A stretch of DNA of 64,000 nt from the NCBI GenBank assembly GCA_001692895.1, contig KV748181.1, positions 2,361,640-2,425,639 of the forward strand, written 5' to 3'. The notes below the pieces were generated by a model. The model saw only the letters and a program-made list of their open reading frames with translations. It was not told the DNA's origin and ran no database searches. Positions 10,891-22,949 of the stretch are shown piece after piece. Numbering within the stretch: position 1 is the first letter of the stretch; the number at the start of each line of letters is the position of its first letter. A program made the position numbers and the translations under genes. The stretch is from Cenococcum geophilum 1.58 (Eukaryota; Ascomycota; Dothideomycetes; Gloniales; Gloniaceae).

Positions 10891-13128
10891 CTAGCCTTCC
10901 TCGATCAGACAGATGTACAAGTCCTTACTAGATAAGATCCTTAAGCCCTTAGCATTCGTACTTAGTGAAACGGTGACTTCCTCCGCATCCAAAACAGGTC
11001 TGCAGGCCTTATCCTCGCGTACCTTGCTAACCCCGTGCGTCCCGCTACGGTCGTCCAAAGGCAGTAGAATCTTGCGGATATCGACAGTCTTGCGGATATT
11101 GAGATTCCTGCGGAGGTTGAGAGTCATGCGGAGGTCGGAAGTCCTGTGGATATTAAAAGTCTTGCGGAGGTCGGGTGCTATTCTGCCAGTCTTTATATCC
11201 TGGTGCCAGGCCATATCCTTATGCTAGGCTTTAAACTGTAGCTTAATTCGTAGTAGGCGACTGCTGCTGCACTAGGGTTCCTCCGTGTACACCTGGTTTA
11301 ACTAGGTCAAGAAGTCTGCCTTCTTTCCTACGGTCAAGCTCCTTAAGTTCTAGGCCCGTTTCCTGGTTGGCTTAACGGGCATCGGCTGTCTTATTTGGCT
11401 AAAAGATCGTAGGTAGTCGAAGGGTAGCATCTTTACTTATAACTGGCTGCTGATTACAGAACTACTTAACCAGCTAACGAAGGCTCTGGTCCTTGGGGTC
11501 CATTTTTAACAGACGATCTGCGCCCTTATATAAACTAAGTCTGTCTTCTACCGCTCTCAGTAACTAATAGAAGTTAAAGGACTCTCGTCTATCTAGATCA
11601 GCTCCCGTTTTAGCCATAGCGTGTCTTTAATATTTAAGCGGAAGTCCTTTTATAAACCAGTATCCTCGCTAACCGTTCTCTAGGTTGCCTGCTTCGGTAG
11701 CCTTTTAGAAGATTAGTATAAACTGCCTACAGTACTCGCGCACGTTAGGTGGGCTACTCCTACACTATAGTACGTAGGCCTCCAAGAATTCTACCGTCTC
11801 CATTTCACAAAAGCGGTTACTTCCTCGGTATTCTGCCCTAAGCTTCCTTACAAGCTCCGTCCAATTGCCAGCTATAAATTCAGGTAGACTTCGGATCCAC
11901 ATTCCTATCCAGTAATCGCAGTATTCCGGAAGACCCTGGTGCTTCTCCTTGCTCGTAACATAATATCGGGCGCATAGTCTTTCGTACTGCTCGATAAATT
12001 GTAACACGTCTTATCCTATAAAGTACGGAGATCCAACAGTTCCTAGGGCTGGCAGAGGCTGGGTTACAACGTAGATCCTATCTCAAGTCGTCAACTGCTG
12101 GCTGTAGGGCGCATCTAGAGCTTCCTTGGGAGCTTGCAGGTAGTCCTTGCGGTTCTTGTCCTTCATCTGCTAAGGGTTATCGGTCCTAGGTATCACGGGT
12201 GAATGCTGCGGTAGGTCTGCTTGCATTGCCGCCTAAGGTAATAGTGTCCTAGACGGCTGTCCTAGTATTGGTTTATACTCAGCAAAAGAGGTATAGGCTT
12301 CGATTCCTTCTGGCTGCTTCTTAACGCCTAGAGGTCGGTCTTCCTAGGAGAGCACAGAATCGCCATCTTCTACTACTGCCGGGTCTCGATACGTCCGTCT
12401 ATTTTGGCCTGCCGTTACTCCGCGCAGTAGGGTGCTGCTAAGCCTTACGCTTCTACTTACATCTACTTCTTCATAGAACGCCTCTAAAGCTGCCGCTGAT
12501 ATAATCCGAATAACTCAAAAGAAGATAAAGCTAAGCCAAAATAGGAAGCTTTCAAGGAGAAATCCGATCTCGTATGCTTGCGACCTTGCTCGGTATTGTC
12601 CCTGTTCTTAAAGGGCAGTGCTAACTTCCTCTGCTGCCAGATGCCTTAGATCTCGTTTCCATCTAATTGACTAGCCCTTGGCTACCTATCGTCTCTGCAT
12701 TTTCAATAAAGCTCTGGCCATGCTCGTGCGCAGGTAGGAGAAATATCGGCCGCCGTCGAAGTTGTCTGATTGGCTCACTGGTTCGCCTAACGTCCTTGCT
12801 CGTAACTTTCCGAGACACTCTTTTACCACTCTTGTTGCCACTCTTTGGCCTATGCGTAGAGTCTGGCTATCCTATCTTTTTCCGATACTACCTGGTTCCC
12901 CTCGTTGTCCGATACTACCTAGTACTCTTCTACTGTCTCATCTGTCTGGCTGGCGGTTCTTCTGCAGCTAGTCGTTCTTCTACAGCTAGGTGTTCTTCTG
13001 TAGCTATAGTATATTCCTGCGCATCTCCTGTGTATATAGTTGTGTATAGAATGCCAGACTTCTAATCCAAAGGGCTTGCCGTCGTCCCCACATGGAATGC
13101 CATAAAATATATGGGAGGGTACGACCAC
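10891..13128 (-). pseudogene. B1: Gag-like coding region, partly open
   Basis: Read from right to left just inside the 5' LTR. The clearest piece is 11765-12007 (80 aa), with QYERLCARYY, DYWIGMWIRSLPEF and GNWTELVRKLRAEYRGSNR, which resembles the helical capsid part of a retrotransposon Gag. Piece 10891-11214 (107 aa) has a nine-residue-like repeat of the type DLRKT / NIRKT / DIRK, a basic repetitive tail. A third open piece (12919-13128) starts inside the LTR and may be non-coding leader. Family role: particle formation (inferred). Broken. Confidence 0.6.
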
Positions 13129-13360
13129 TCTCAGATGGGAAAGTCACAGTGCCGTCTGTCTGTCTGTCGGTCGGTCGGTCGGTCGGTCGGTCGGTCGGTC
13201 GGTCGTCAGTCGTAATCAATCAGTAGGAAAGCAGTCAGTAAGAAGAAAGGAAAGAATGTATTCCGGTAGGTCGTGATGTCTAAGAAGGAGGGAAGCCGAA
13301 GACTCTATAAATACAAGAGAATGCCAAGGTACTAGGCGTGAGCCATTTTACCCCACCACA
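13110..13360 (-). repeat. B1 right LTR (5' LTR of the element)
   Basis: Repeats 7001-7243 with two more GTCG units. Followed by TSD atag (13361-13364) and then the integrase core of A. Confidence 0.95.
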
Positions 13361-14180
13361 ATAGTTATAGTTAACTGCTTTAGTAAACGCCCGTTCTTAA
13401 TTCCCTATTATAAAAACATTAATACTAAAGAGGCAGCCTAACTATATATCTATTATATCTACTAAATCTACAGACTACTAGATACTATTATATCTAATTA
13501 TAGGCTATAGTTTATATTAGCCTTTTAGAATAAGTTTACTCAGATCCTAGGTATTAAGCTAAAGCTTTTTATAGCTTACTACCCCTAAATAAACGGCTAG
13601 ACGGAGATTATAAACTAGTACCTAAACTAGAGGCTTAGGCTCTTTATTAACTATTTCTAGGACAACTAGTTTAAACTACTACCCTTAATAGACTACGCCT
13701 AAGCAACCCTACCCTATAACTCCACAGGGTTTGCCCCAATTTAGCTAGAAATAGGATACTTACCCTATATAAGCTTTAACTAGAAAAGGCCAGAAGAACC
13801 CCAAACTGTATAAGAGAAGCTATCCTATATTAAGGCCTAATAGTACGCCAAACGCTTAGAGGAAGCCTAAATAGTAGCCTATAAGAACCTAAAAAAAGCT
13901 TAGAGGTTAATAGAATAGTAGGTAAACAAGCACCGTTAAGAGCCTGGCTTTACCCCTAGCGATATAGTCTAGGTTATAATAAGGAATTAGAAGACTAAAT
14001 AACCCAGCTATAAGCTAAACTACTAGATAGCAGGACCGTATAAGGTTTTTAAGAAGATAGGCAACTCGTATAAGGTAAAGCTCCTAGATTTAATTAGGGT
14101 TTACCCTATCTTTTCACCAGATAAGTTATGGAAAGCTATAAACAACTTATTGCCTAAACAAAAGAACAAGCTTCCCCTAC
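13361..14180 (+). pseudogene. A: integrase core and C-terminal part
   Basis: Continues the integrase core: VNCFSKRPFLIPYYKNI, then FxSNYRLxF- and FLxRLxKFTQILGIKL-like segments (about 13500-13560), and AYYPxINGxTEIINxYLN (about 13580-13625, the usual AYHPQTDGQTE motif). Later it has PVxGDIVxVI (about 13950) and YKLNYxIAGPYKVFKKIGNSYKVKL (about 14000-14085), the post-core GPF/Y-like module. Family role: integration of cDNA. Broken fossil. Confidence 0.85.
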
Positions 14181-14189
14181 CAGTTTAAG

Positions 14190-14405
14190 TAAACAGTAAC
14201 GATAAATAGAAAGTTAATAAAATACTAGCCTATAAGAGAGTACAGGGAATGCTAAAATACTATATCTAATAGAAGGGCTACAATCTAGACCTAATCTAGT
14301 ACCCTGTATAGAACTTTATAGGCTACCCCTAGAAGCTTAAAGAGTTTTATAACTAATACCCTAATACGCCTAGACCTCTAAAGTACCTAGACAAATAGAT
14401 GGAAT
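14190..14405 (+). pseudogene. A: chromodomain remnant
   Basis: Translation shows KVNKILAYKRVQGMLKYYI, then KGYNLDLI, then FIGYPxKLKEFYNxYPNTP, matching the chromodomain pattern (VExIL..R...YLVKWKGY....TWEP......LL..FH). It lies downstream of the integrase, the diagnostic place in chromoviruses, where it is thought to steer integration toward methylated-histone chromatin. Confidence 0.85.
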
Positions 14406-14541
14406 GCTAGTATAATAAAGATAATAAGTTACCGGAAGAATATAGAGATAAAAACGCCCTAAAGCCCTAATATAGCTATCTGCTAAATTCTGCTAAATTC
14501 TACCGTTTTCTGCTAGTACTATAAAATTTCAGATATCTAGG

Positions 14542-14564
14542 AACTTTAACCGCCGGTTAAAGTT
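14542..14564. repeat. Palindrome P2, intact copy in A
   Basis: A 23-bp palindrome with arms aactttaaccg / cggttaaagtt around one C. It is followed by atctaattagttagat, the same flank that P2 carries in G and A2 (here on the opposite strand from A2). No P1 is visible beside it. It lies between the chromodomain and the 3' LTR. Confidence 0.92.
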
Positions 14565-14781
14565 ATCTAATTAGTTAGATCCGTGCTAAGACTTTTAGCG
14601 GCTACTCTTTCTAGCCTAGTGCTTCTATTTAGCCTATAATTGCCTTTTATACTTAGTCCGGACGTACTCGTGTCCCCTTTATCTTCTTATCTTATATTTT
14701 ATAATCCTATATTTATAAGCCTAGTATTACCCTATTTCTAACTAAGCCTAAAGGTAGGCTTTCTTTTAAAGAGGGGGGTGA

Positions 14782-14991
14782 TGTAACGGCGCTATTGCAC
14801 GTTACCTGCCAAATTCTACTATATTCTGCCGACCTATAATTAGCTTACCCGGAGCTAGCGCCTTAGCGGCTTACTTTATATATTTATTTACATCGGTCCT
14901 AGCGACCCCTTTTTTCCCTTTTTCTTAGCTTAGTATCTTTGTAATACAGCATTCTATAAGCTTTGGTTTAGAGGTATTTATATAAGCCGTA
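14782..14991 (+). repeat. A right (3') LTR
   Basis: A polypurine tract aaagaggggggtga (14768-14781) precedes tgtaacggcgc. The right edge is not certain: either ttgtaataca (14948) or gccgtaata (14991). I prefer 14991 because C1-homologous sequence starts immediately after it. No partner LTR is in the window. Confidence 0.65.
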
Positions 14992-15455
14992 ATAGGTTTA
15001 GTATTAAGTATAAAGTTAGTATTAGATTTAGGTTTAGGTTCTTTAAGTATACTCTTTATAGTAAAGTACTAGTCCTTTTAGTATTTTTGTATAGTAAGCT
15101 TAAGCTTTTATCTAGCGCGGGGTAGTATAGTACTTAGGGTCTATTTATAGGGTTCAGTGGAATTTTTAAATCCTTAATAGATATTAGTAGAAGTCTTATA
15201 TTAATAGAATTCGGTAAAAATTCTTAGGCTAGTAGAATTAGGTAGACTTCTTAAATATAGGGTAGATATTAGTAAAAAATTTAAATTAGTAGATCTTAGT
15301 AGATTTTTTAAATTTTAGTTTAGGGTCTAAGTAGTAAGTTATAAGGCACTTTTACTTATAATAGAAGGCGGTAAATAGAAGCTTAAGGTTATTCTAATTA
15401 ATAGTTACCTTATATAGCTTTATCTAGGGTTATCTAAGAATTATTAGGTAACCTA
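14992..15455 (-). pseudogene. C1: gag/protease-border fragment
   Basis: Noncoding-looking after RIP, but colinear with 61058-61507 of C2 (shared ggtttagtattagattt, ggcggtaaatagaagcttaag, tagttaccttatatagctt). It ends exactly at the D insertion. Confidence 0.8.
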
Positions 15456-15876
15456 TGTTACGGACCTTATATCGGCAGTAGTATAACTACTAAGAAGAGA
15501 TATAAACGGGTTGGTTAAGATAGTACGGGAGGCGCTGGAACCGATCGAGCTATAGAATAAGGGGTAGCCGAGTTACGTGGCTAGTTACGTGGCTAGTTAT
15601 ATTATAAGTTTAGAATATAGGAACGTGGGAACGCAGGAACGCGACGTACTAACGTACTAATGTACTAAACCCTTACTATAGGGAGGAGTTATATATTTAA
15701 AGATATATGGTCTCTATAGATAGTTTCTCTTCTTTATAGTAATCTTAGAATATAATTAGAGTTAATCTGTTAGGTAGCCACTCTACTAGTTATATTTATA
15801 TTGTTAACTATTCTATACCTATATACCTAGCCCATTAATAAGTTTACCGTAGTATTTCCTATAAGGCTTTATTATA
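15456..15876 (+). repeat. D left LTR
   Basis: Repeats 52979-53396 end to end; differences are nearly all C/T or G/A. Confidence 0.93.
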
Positions 15877-16189
15877 TATTTACTACTATAGTTACGGTAA
15901 AAGAAGTTAAATAATATACTACTAAAAGCAGTAGTTATAACGCCGTTAACGGTAGCAACTATATTAGGATTAGGTAACGACACTAGTATAGCAGATACTA
16001 ACTCTTAACTAGTTACGGTTGGATAATTGCAGGCTATAGTTAATTAATTAATAGATAATAATAGGATACTTAAAGAAAGGATTAACGGAATTAGTGTAGC
16101 GAAGATTAAGCTACCATCTATTAAGCGATTCTTAGGTAAGAAGTTAAAACTTAAAGGATTCCTTACGCAGATACACTTTAAGGTTATAT
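15877..16189 (+). pseudogene. D: Gag N-terminal part
   Basis: Follows the left LTR. A recognisable segment near 16090-16185 reads ISVAKIKLPSIKRFLGKKLKLKGFLTQIHF, in short pieces the typical start of a fungal gypsy Gag capsid-like domain. It continues at 22950 beyond B2. Confidence 0.7.
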
Positions 16190-16455
16190 TGTGGGAGGGT
16201 ACAACCTCTCTAAGATAGGAAAGTCACGGTGCTGTTAGTCAGTCTATTAGTTAGTCTGTTAGTCGGTTAGTCGGTTAGTCGGTCAGTCGGTCAGTTAGTT
16301 AGTTAATTAGTCAGTTAGTTAGTAAGAAAGGAAGAAAAGAGTGTATTTCCGGTAACTGGTAGGGTCGTAATAGAAAGAAGGAGAGAAGCCAAAGGCTTGA
16401 TATATACAGGAAAATGCTAAGGCACTAAGTAGTGGCCCATTTTACCCCACTATAT
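16190..16455 (-). repeat. B2 left LTR
   Basis: The GTCG tract of B1 is here decayed to gtcagtc/gttagtt repeats. Ends ccccactata. Confidence 0.9.
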
Positions 16456-16679
16456 ACCTCCCCTACTAAGAACGTTGTCCTTTAACATTCTATATAATAG
16501 AAGAATAGCTAAACAAAAGTATAGTGGAAGCAGAATAGAAAAAAGAAAGCACATCCCTAAAAGACCGCAGATAACCTCGTCCTTAGCCCTCCTATAGAGC
16601 TATTCTACGGTGTCCTTCCGTTATCTATAGCTAAGATCCGATCTTCCTATTAGTAGCAATTAGGACAGTAGTAAACCAG

Positions 16680-19600
16680 AAATAATAATGGTATCGGTAA
16701 TAGCAGTAACAGTAGTAGCAGCAGTAACAGCAGTAATAGTAATAGTAGTAGAAACAGTAATAAAAGTAAACACTTAGCGTTGTAAAATAAAATGGAATAG
16801 TTAGTAGCTAAATAGTAAGTAACAGAACAGTCGGTAGAAGAACTTAGTCCGTATAGTAAGTAGTAAAATATACCCAGTAGTAGAACTTCTAATAGCAGAG
16901 CACTTAGTAATAGGTTAGTTAGTAGCTGTTGGTTAGCGGTAGTTAGTTAGAACAGTAGCGGTAAAATAGTTAAATCGGTGGAATAGAACGGTGGAATAGT
17001 AGTAGTAAAATAGCTAGTTGGAATAGCAGTAGCAGTAGCAGTAGCAGAAGCAGTAGAATAGTTAGTAGAAACAGTAGAATGGAACAAGTCGGTCGGAACA
17101 GTTAGGCGGCATTAGTCGGTTAAGATAGCAGCGGTAGAACATTTGGAATAGTAGAATAGAACGGTTAGAACGGCAGTTAGAATAGGATAGTTAAAAGAGT
17201 AGCAAGCCTAGAGCAGATCTAGCAGTAAAGTAGATTTAGTAACGGTATAGATCTAGAACAGTAGAGACAGAGCAGTTGGTTAAGACAGTAGGGATAGAAC
17301 GGTTAAACGGAATAGCAGCAGCAGCGGCGGCGGTAGTAGGGCAGTTAATTAAGATGGCAGAGGCTATAACCCGACTCAATTGTTCGGCTAGTCATTTAAT
17401 ATCAAAACTCTATATCTAGCTCTGTATTGGTCTGCATCGTACGCAGCTTCTTAGTTAAGGCTCTGCCCGTAGCTTTGCACTAGGCCCTACATCTAGCTAT
17501 ACGTCTAGCTATACGTCTAGCTGCGCGTCTAGCTGTGCATCTAGCTGTGCATTAGTAGCTCTATATTGCATATTCCGCGTCTATGTCTGCGTCCGTGCCT
17601 GCGTCTGTATCTGTGTGTATATACCTTAACTGCTAGCCAAAGACTGTCTAATTAGTCGGCGACGATGTGTAACTAATCGTTTGGTCATTTAATTAAGGTA
17701 GAAAGTTAGCCCGGTTAAAGGCCCTAATTGTCCTAATTTAAATACGGAGACAGCGTTTAGCTAATATAGACTTAATATGGCCCTGGCTTAACTTAAGGTG
17801 TCTTCTACTGCATATATTATTGGGGCCCTGTATTTATAGACAATCGATTAGACTTTTATATAGACGTATAATTGGTTAAGGCTCCTTATCTGCCGTTTAA
17901 TTAAGGCTTCGCATATATAGGCGTCCAGTTAAGCTGCCGTGCTGTTGTCTAATTAAGGCTCTATACCTATATGCTCTATATCTATAAATTCCGTATATAA
18001 CTGTGTAAGACTCCGTATAAAGCTCCGTAACTATATTTATAGGAAAGATTGTTTTAGTTAACTAGTCCGTAGGCGTTAAAATGGGCGGTAGTCAATTAAT
18101 ACGGAGGCAGGAAGTCAAGGGAAGAGGCTCGCGTAGAGGCTTTAAAACGTTAATTGACCGTGTTTCCGACGTCCTTTTAGCCGTATACTGGTTTCCTAAT
18201 TAGGTCTAGTGTCTACGTGCCTACAGTAATGCATCTTTAACTGCTAATTAAAGACGTCTAATGGCGACGGTAACTGATTTGATTTAACTGTAATAACATA
18301 TAATCGACTAACGTTTAAATAGGGTATTAGGTCGGCCCAACTAAAGGCTTTAATTTAACGACTTAACTTATATAGGCGGCGTTTGGCTAATTAGGATTTG
18401 ACTAAGGCTCTAGCTTAACTTAAGGCGTCTTCTACTATACGTATAACCTAGGCTCTACATCTATAGGCCTTATATCTATAGACAATTAATTAAAACTCTA
18501 GCTGTGTAGTTGTTTGGTTAAAGCTCTACATTTATATAATCAATTAAGGCTCTACATCGCATAATTAAGGCTCTTAGTATCCTTTAGACGTCTAATCTAG
18601 AGACCTATTTTAAGATTTCCTCCTTTATAAGTACTAATAGTAGCTTCCTTTAAACTAATATAATAGGCCTAGCGCTTTTATAAGGCGTCCTTAATAGCTA
18701 CTTTCTTCCTTTTCTAAACCGTCCTTGCTTTTGGCTTCTTTAGTATATCCTTAGGCTTTTACAGCTGCTTCTTTATTCCCGCTACTAGCAATATACTTAT
18801 ATATCCTTAATCTTCCTCCGTCTTAAGAACCTTTATAGAATTATCTTTTGCTTCTAGTCCCTTACTTACTATCTACTAACTCTATACTTTGTTTAAGTCG
18901 TCCTTTAAAACCATCCGGTAGCAGCTTCTTAGCTATTATAACTACCTCCGTCGCATATCCCTTACCCTTATATCCATAATATAGTCCTTTATTAGACAAC
19001 CTTTAAGGAAAAGCGCTGGCTCCTATACGTCCAATTCTTGTTCCCCTTATAATCCCTAATAAGGCCCTTTACTAGCTTAGCCAAATACGGCTTTATCTTA
19101 TCTTTAGTTGTATAAGGATAGCTTAGGCTTAATATAGTCAGCTATACCTTATATATAATCTCTTGCAGTGCCTTTTTATATACTACTCTACCGTTTCTAC
19201 GGTACTTTGTCACTGATATTATACTATTGCCTTTATATAGGTCCCTTCCTTACTACAGTGTCTATTCTTATCGTGCAGCTAGCGCAGTACTAAATTTAAA
19301 TAGTAGTAACAGTCGTGCTATAATTAGCTGTTGTTTAATTAAGGAACAAGGTCGGCCCGGTTAAAGGCTCTAATTTAACAACATTTGACTAATTTAATTT
19401 AGTAACGCAATGTGCTAATATCGAGGCTTTAGCTTAATGCGATTCCTTAACTAACCGTGGCTTCTATGCAGCCGTTCAATTAAGGCTTTATATACAGCTC
19501 TACATCTAGCTCTACATTGTATAATTGGCTTTATATTATACAATTAGCTCTATATCCGTACAATTAATTAAGGCCCTTAGTGCCGTTCTTATTGTATAGC
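16680..19600. repeat. B2: triplet tract and degenerate repeats
   Basis: Counterpart of 7440-10120 in B1, with the same order of words after C-to-T decay (ctctgcatc becomes ctctatatc, and so on). No protein domain seen. Confidence 0.7.
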
Positions 19601-19660
19601 TAGCGCAGCATCGAATTTTAGGGGCGGTGTAGAGTTCTACTGGCTCTATTACTAAATAGA

Positions 19661-19703
19661 CTAATTAGGATTTTCCATCCCCGGGATAGAAAATTGCTAT
19701 TAG
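19661..19703. repeat. Palindrome P1 (copy in B2)
   Basis: Core 19669-19695 keeps gattttccatccccggga and loses symmetry only through transitions; outer arms ctaat ... attag. Same place in the element as in B1. Confidence 0.9.
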
Positions 19704-20399
19704 CTTAGTGATAGGCGGTAAGCTAAACTAATATCTTTGTAGTTAGTCGTCACAACTAACGCGTCTTAACGCGTCGCGATTAAGAAAATAAATAAGAAAA
19801 AGGAGCTTTAGGAAATACTATAACTAAGCAGATAAATAGAAATCTTTTACGCAGCCGTTACCTATGTCCCCTCCCCCACCTTAGAACTTAACTGTCCCCT
19901 AGTTAAATATCCTACACCTAATGCGGAGCCTGCTGCGGATTAATAGCTTTAAGCGTCTGTCTCTAATAACCGTCTCTAAGGGTCGGGCGATTCTAATAGT
20001 AGTCCTTTTTAGCTTTAGCTGTCTTATTTATAGGCTATAACCTAATCTATATATAATCTCCTAGTTGTATATTATTCTCCTACGGCTTAGTAGCTATCTT
20101 ACTATTTCTAAAGGTTATACAATTTTAATAGTAGTCCCCCTAGTTTATACTTTTCTCGTTACTAATCTTTAGCCCTACTCCGTTATAAAAGGCCCATTAC
20201 TACATCTGTTCTTTCCTTGGTTTATTTAGGTCTGTTCCTTAATATATATAGAGCTAGTTCCTAATATTCTTTAACCGTTCTTTATTGCTAGGCCATGGAA
20301 GTTTAGGTCCAGGTTAATCGCGTATCCTAGCTACTAGTCTTCCTCAATTAGATAGATATATAAATCCCTACTAGATAAGGTCCTTTAGCCCTTAGTATT

Positions 20400-22660
20400 T
20401 ATACTTAGTGAAATGGTAACTTCCTCTATATCTAAAATATATTTACTAGTCTAGGCCAGACCGCATATTATACTACTACGGCCATTTAAAGGCAGTAAAA
20501 TCTTGCGGATATTAATAGTCCTGCGGATATTAAGAGCTTTATAGAGGTTAAGAGCCTTATAGATATTAATAGTCTTATAGAGGTCGAGAGTCTTACGGGA
20601 TAAAGAGAGCTTAGGCACTATTCTGCTAGTCTTTATATCCTAGTGCTAGGCTATATCCGTATATTAGGCCTTAAAATACAGCTTAATTTAATAGCATTGT
20701 AAACCTTTCTAGGTCCTTTTAGATTTAGTTAAGGAACGGCATTAACTATATAGCTGCCGCAAGCTCCATCTTGCTTAATCTTAGGCTTTTCAGCTAATTT
20801 ACTATCTCTTCCATTTTCTAGTCTGTAGTGGGCAACTGCTATATTAGGGCTCCCCCGTATATACTTAGTCTAGCTAGGTTAAGAAGTCTTCCTTCTCTCC
20901 TACGGTCAAGCTCCTTAAGTTCTAGGTCCGTTTCCTGGCTAGCATAACAGATATCGGCCGTCTCGTTTGGCTGAAAGATTATAAGTAGTTAAAGGGTAGC
21001 ATCTTTACTTATAACTGGCTGCTAATTACGGAATTATTTAGCCAGATAACGAAGGCTCTGCTCCTTAGGGTCTATTTTTAATAGATAATCTGCGCCCTTA
21101 TATAAACAAAGTCTGTCCTTTATGGCTTTTTGCAGCTAATAGAAGTTAAAGGACTTTCGTCTATCTAGGTTAGCTCCCGTTGTGGCCATAGCGTGTCTTT
21201 AATATTTAAGTGGAAGTCCTTTTACAAATAAGTATCCTCGCTAACCGTTGTCCAAATTGCCAGCTTTAGTAGCCTTTTAAGAGATTAATGCGAACTATCT
21301 ACAGTACTCGCATATTCTGTTTAGCGGATTATCCCTATACTGCTATATATAGGCTTCTAAGAATTCTACCGTTTCCATTTATCGAAATTAGTCACTTCCT
21401 TAGTATTCTGCCTTAAGCTTTTTTATAAGCTCCGTCTAGTCACTAGTTATAAATTTAGGCAAGCTTTAGATCCATATCCCTATCTAGTAATTATAGTACT
21501 CTAGAAGGCCCTAGTGCTTCTCCTTACTCGTTGCGCGGTATCAGACGCATAGCCGTTCGTACTGCTTAATAAACTATAATATGTTCTGTCCTGCGAAGTA
21601 GGGAGTTCTAATAGTTCCTAGGGCTAGCATAGGCTAAACTATAACGTAGATCTTGTCTTAAGCCGTTAACTATTAGTTATATACATCTAGAGCCTCCTTA
21701 AAAGCTTATAGGTAATCCTTACAGTTCCTATCCTTTATCTACTAAGAGTTATTGGTCCTAGGTATTACGAGTAAACGCTATAGTAGGTCTACTTGTATTA
21801 CTACCTAAGGTAATAGTGTTCTAGATAGCTGTCCTAGTGTTAGTTTATACTTAGTAAAAGAAGTATAGGCTTTAGTTCCTTCTAGCTGCTTCTTAACGCC
21901 TAGAGGTTGGTCTTCCTAGAAGAGTATAAAATCGCCATCTTCTACTACTGCCGGGTCTCGATACGTCTGTCTATTTTAGCCTGCTGTTATTCCGCGCAGT
22001 AGGGTGCTACTAAGCCTTACGCTTCCGCCTATATCTATTTCTTTATAAAATATCTCTAAAGCTGCCGCTAATATAATCCAGATAACTTAAAAGAGGATAA
22101 AGCTAAGCTAGAATAGGAAGCTTTCGAGGGCAGGTCTAATCTTATATACTTACAACCTTACTTAGTATTCTCTCTTCTGTTCCTAAAGGGCAGCGCTAAC
22201 TTCCTCTACCGCTAGATACCTTAGATCTTGTTTCCATCTAATTAATTAGCTCTTAGCTAATTGTCTCTACATCTTTAATAAAGCTCTAGCTATGCTTATA
22301 CGCAGGTAGTAGAAATCAGGTATCTCCGACTGCCTGTTAAAGCTATCTAATTAGCTCGCTAGTTCGCTTAACGTCTTTATATATAACTTTCCAAGACCTT
22401 TACCACCCCTTTTTACCTCTCTTTGGCCTGTGCATTAAGTTTAGCTATCTTATCTTTTCCGGGACTGCCTAGTTCCCCTTACTGTTCAATACTATAATTC
22501 TCTACTTCTACTATCTCGTCTATCTAGCTAGCGGTTTTTTTTATAGCTAGTTGTTTTTCTACAGCTAGCGGTTCTTCTATAGTCATAGTATATTCCTACG
22601 CGTTTCCTTTATATAGAGTTATATATAGAGTGCCAGACTTCTAATTTAAAGAGCTTTCTA
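20400..22660 (-). pseudogene. B2: Gag-like region, decayed
   Basis: Nucleotide-level counterpart of B1 10891-13128 (for example the segments at 21350-21600 and 22600-22680). No long open frame remains. It is identified only by homology to B1. Confidence 0.65.
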
Positions 22661-22688
22661 TCGTCCCTATATAAAATGCCATAAAATA

Positions 22689-22945
22689 TATAGGAGGGTA
22701 CAACCTCTCTAGGATAGGAAAGTCACGGTGCTATTAGTCAGTCTATTAGTCAGTCCATTAGTCGGTCAGTTAGTCGGTCGGTTAGTTAGTTAGTCAGTTA
22801 GTTAGTTAGTTAGTAAGAAAGGAAGAAAAGAGTGTATTTCTAGTAACTAGTAGGGTTGTAATAGAAAGAAGGAGAGAAGCCAAAGGCTTAATATATACAG
22901 GAAAATGCCAAGGCACTAAGTAGTGGCCTATTTTACCCCACTATA
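22689..22945 (-). repeat. B2 right LTR
   Basis: Repeats 16190-16455. Followed by atat and the Gag of D. Confidence 0.9.
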
Positions 22946-22949
22946 ATAT

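Larger units (their letters stand above)
7001..13360 (-). mobile_element. Element B1: large Gag-only LTR element, young copy
   Basis: LTRs of 243 bp (7001-7243) and 251 bp (13110-13360) begin tgtgggagggta and end ccccaccaca. I count only two substitutions between them, plus two extra GTCG units, so the insertion is recent. The polypurine tract on the minus strand (complement of 7246-7260) lies next to the left LTR, so the element reads right to left. TSD atag: 6997-7000 and 13361-13364. Interior from 5' to 3': Gag-like region, palindrome P1, about 2 kb of degenerate repeats, and a triplet-repeat region. No RT or integrase seen. It has some breaks but is the best-preserved LTR element here. 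Confidence 0.9.
1..14991 (+). mobile_element. Element A: Ty3/gypsy chromovirus fossil, left end outside window
   Basis: A plus-strand pol runs in the normal gypsy order: protease, reverse transcriptase, RNase H, integrase, chromodomain, polypurine tract, 3' LTR. It is split twice: A2 lies in RNase H (2104-6195) and B1 in the integrase core (7001-13360); removing both restores colinear domain order. The 5' LTR and gag lie left of the window. The copy is broken in very many places in a RIP-like manner and is old compared with the elements inside it. The right end abuts sequence homologous to C2, so A most likely inserted into C1. About 4.5 kb of A proper is visible. Confidence 0.88.
16190..22945 (-). 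mobile_element. Element B2: second, older copy of the B family
   Basis: LTRs 16190-16455 and 22689-22945 are homologous to those of B1 but RIP-decayed (tgtgggagggtacaacctctc). The polypurine tract lies beside the left LTR, so the orientation is minus. TSD atat: 16186-16189 and 22946-22949, again 4 bp. The interior is colinear with B1: triplet tract, degenerate repeats, P1 and Gag-like region. No RT or integrase. Broken in many places and clearly older than B1. Inserted in the gag of D. Confidence 0.9.

Noticed and set aside
12667-13219. Overlapping open frames on both strands near the right LTR of B1
   Set aside because: The plus-strand frames are antisense to the Gag-like region, and one minus-strand frame runs through the GTCG tract of the LTR (PTDR repeats).
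14782-14948. Right LTR of A ending at 14948
   Set aside because: Possible (ends ttgtaataca), but leaves 43 bp belonging to neither A nor C1; ending at 14991 is simpler. Not settled.
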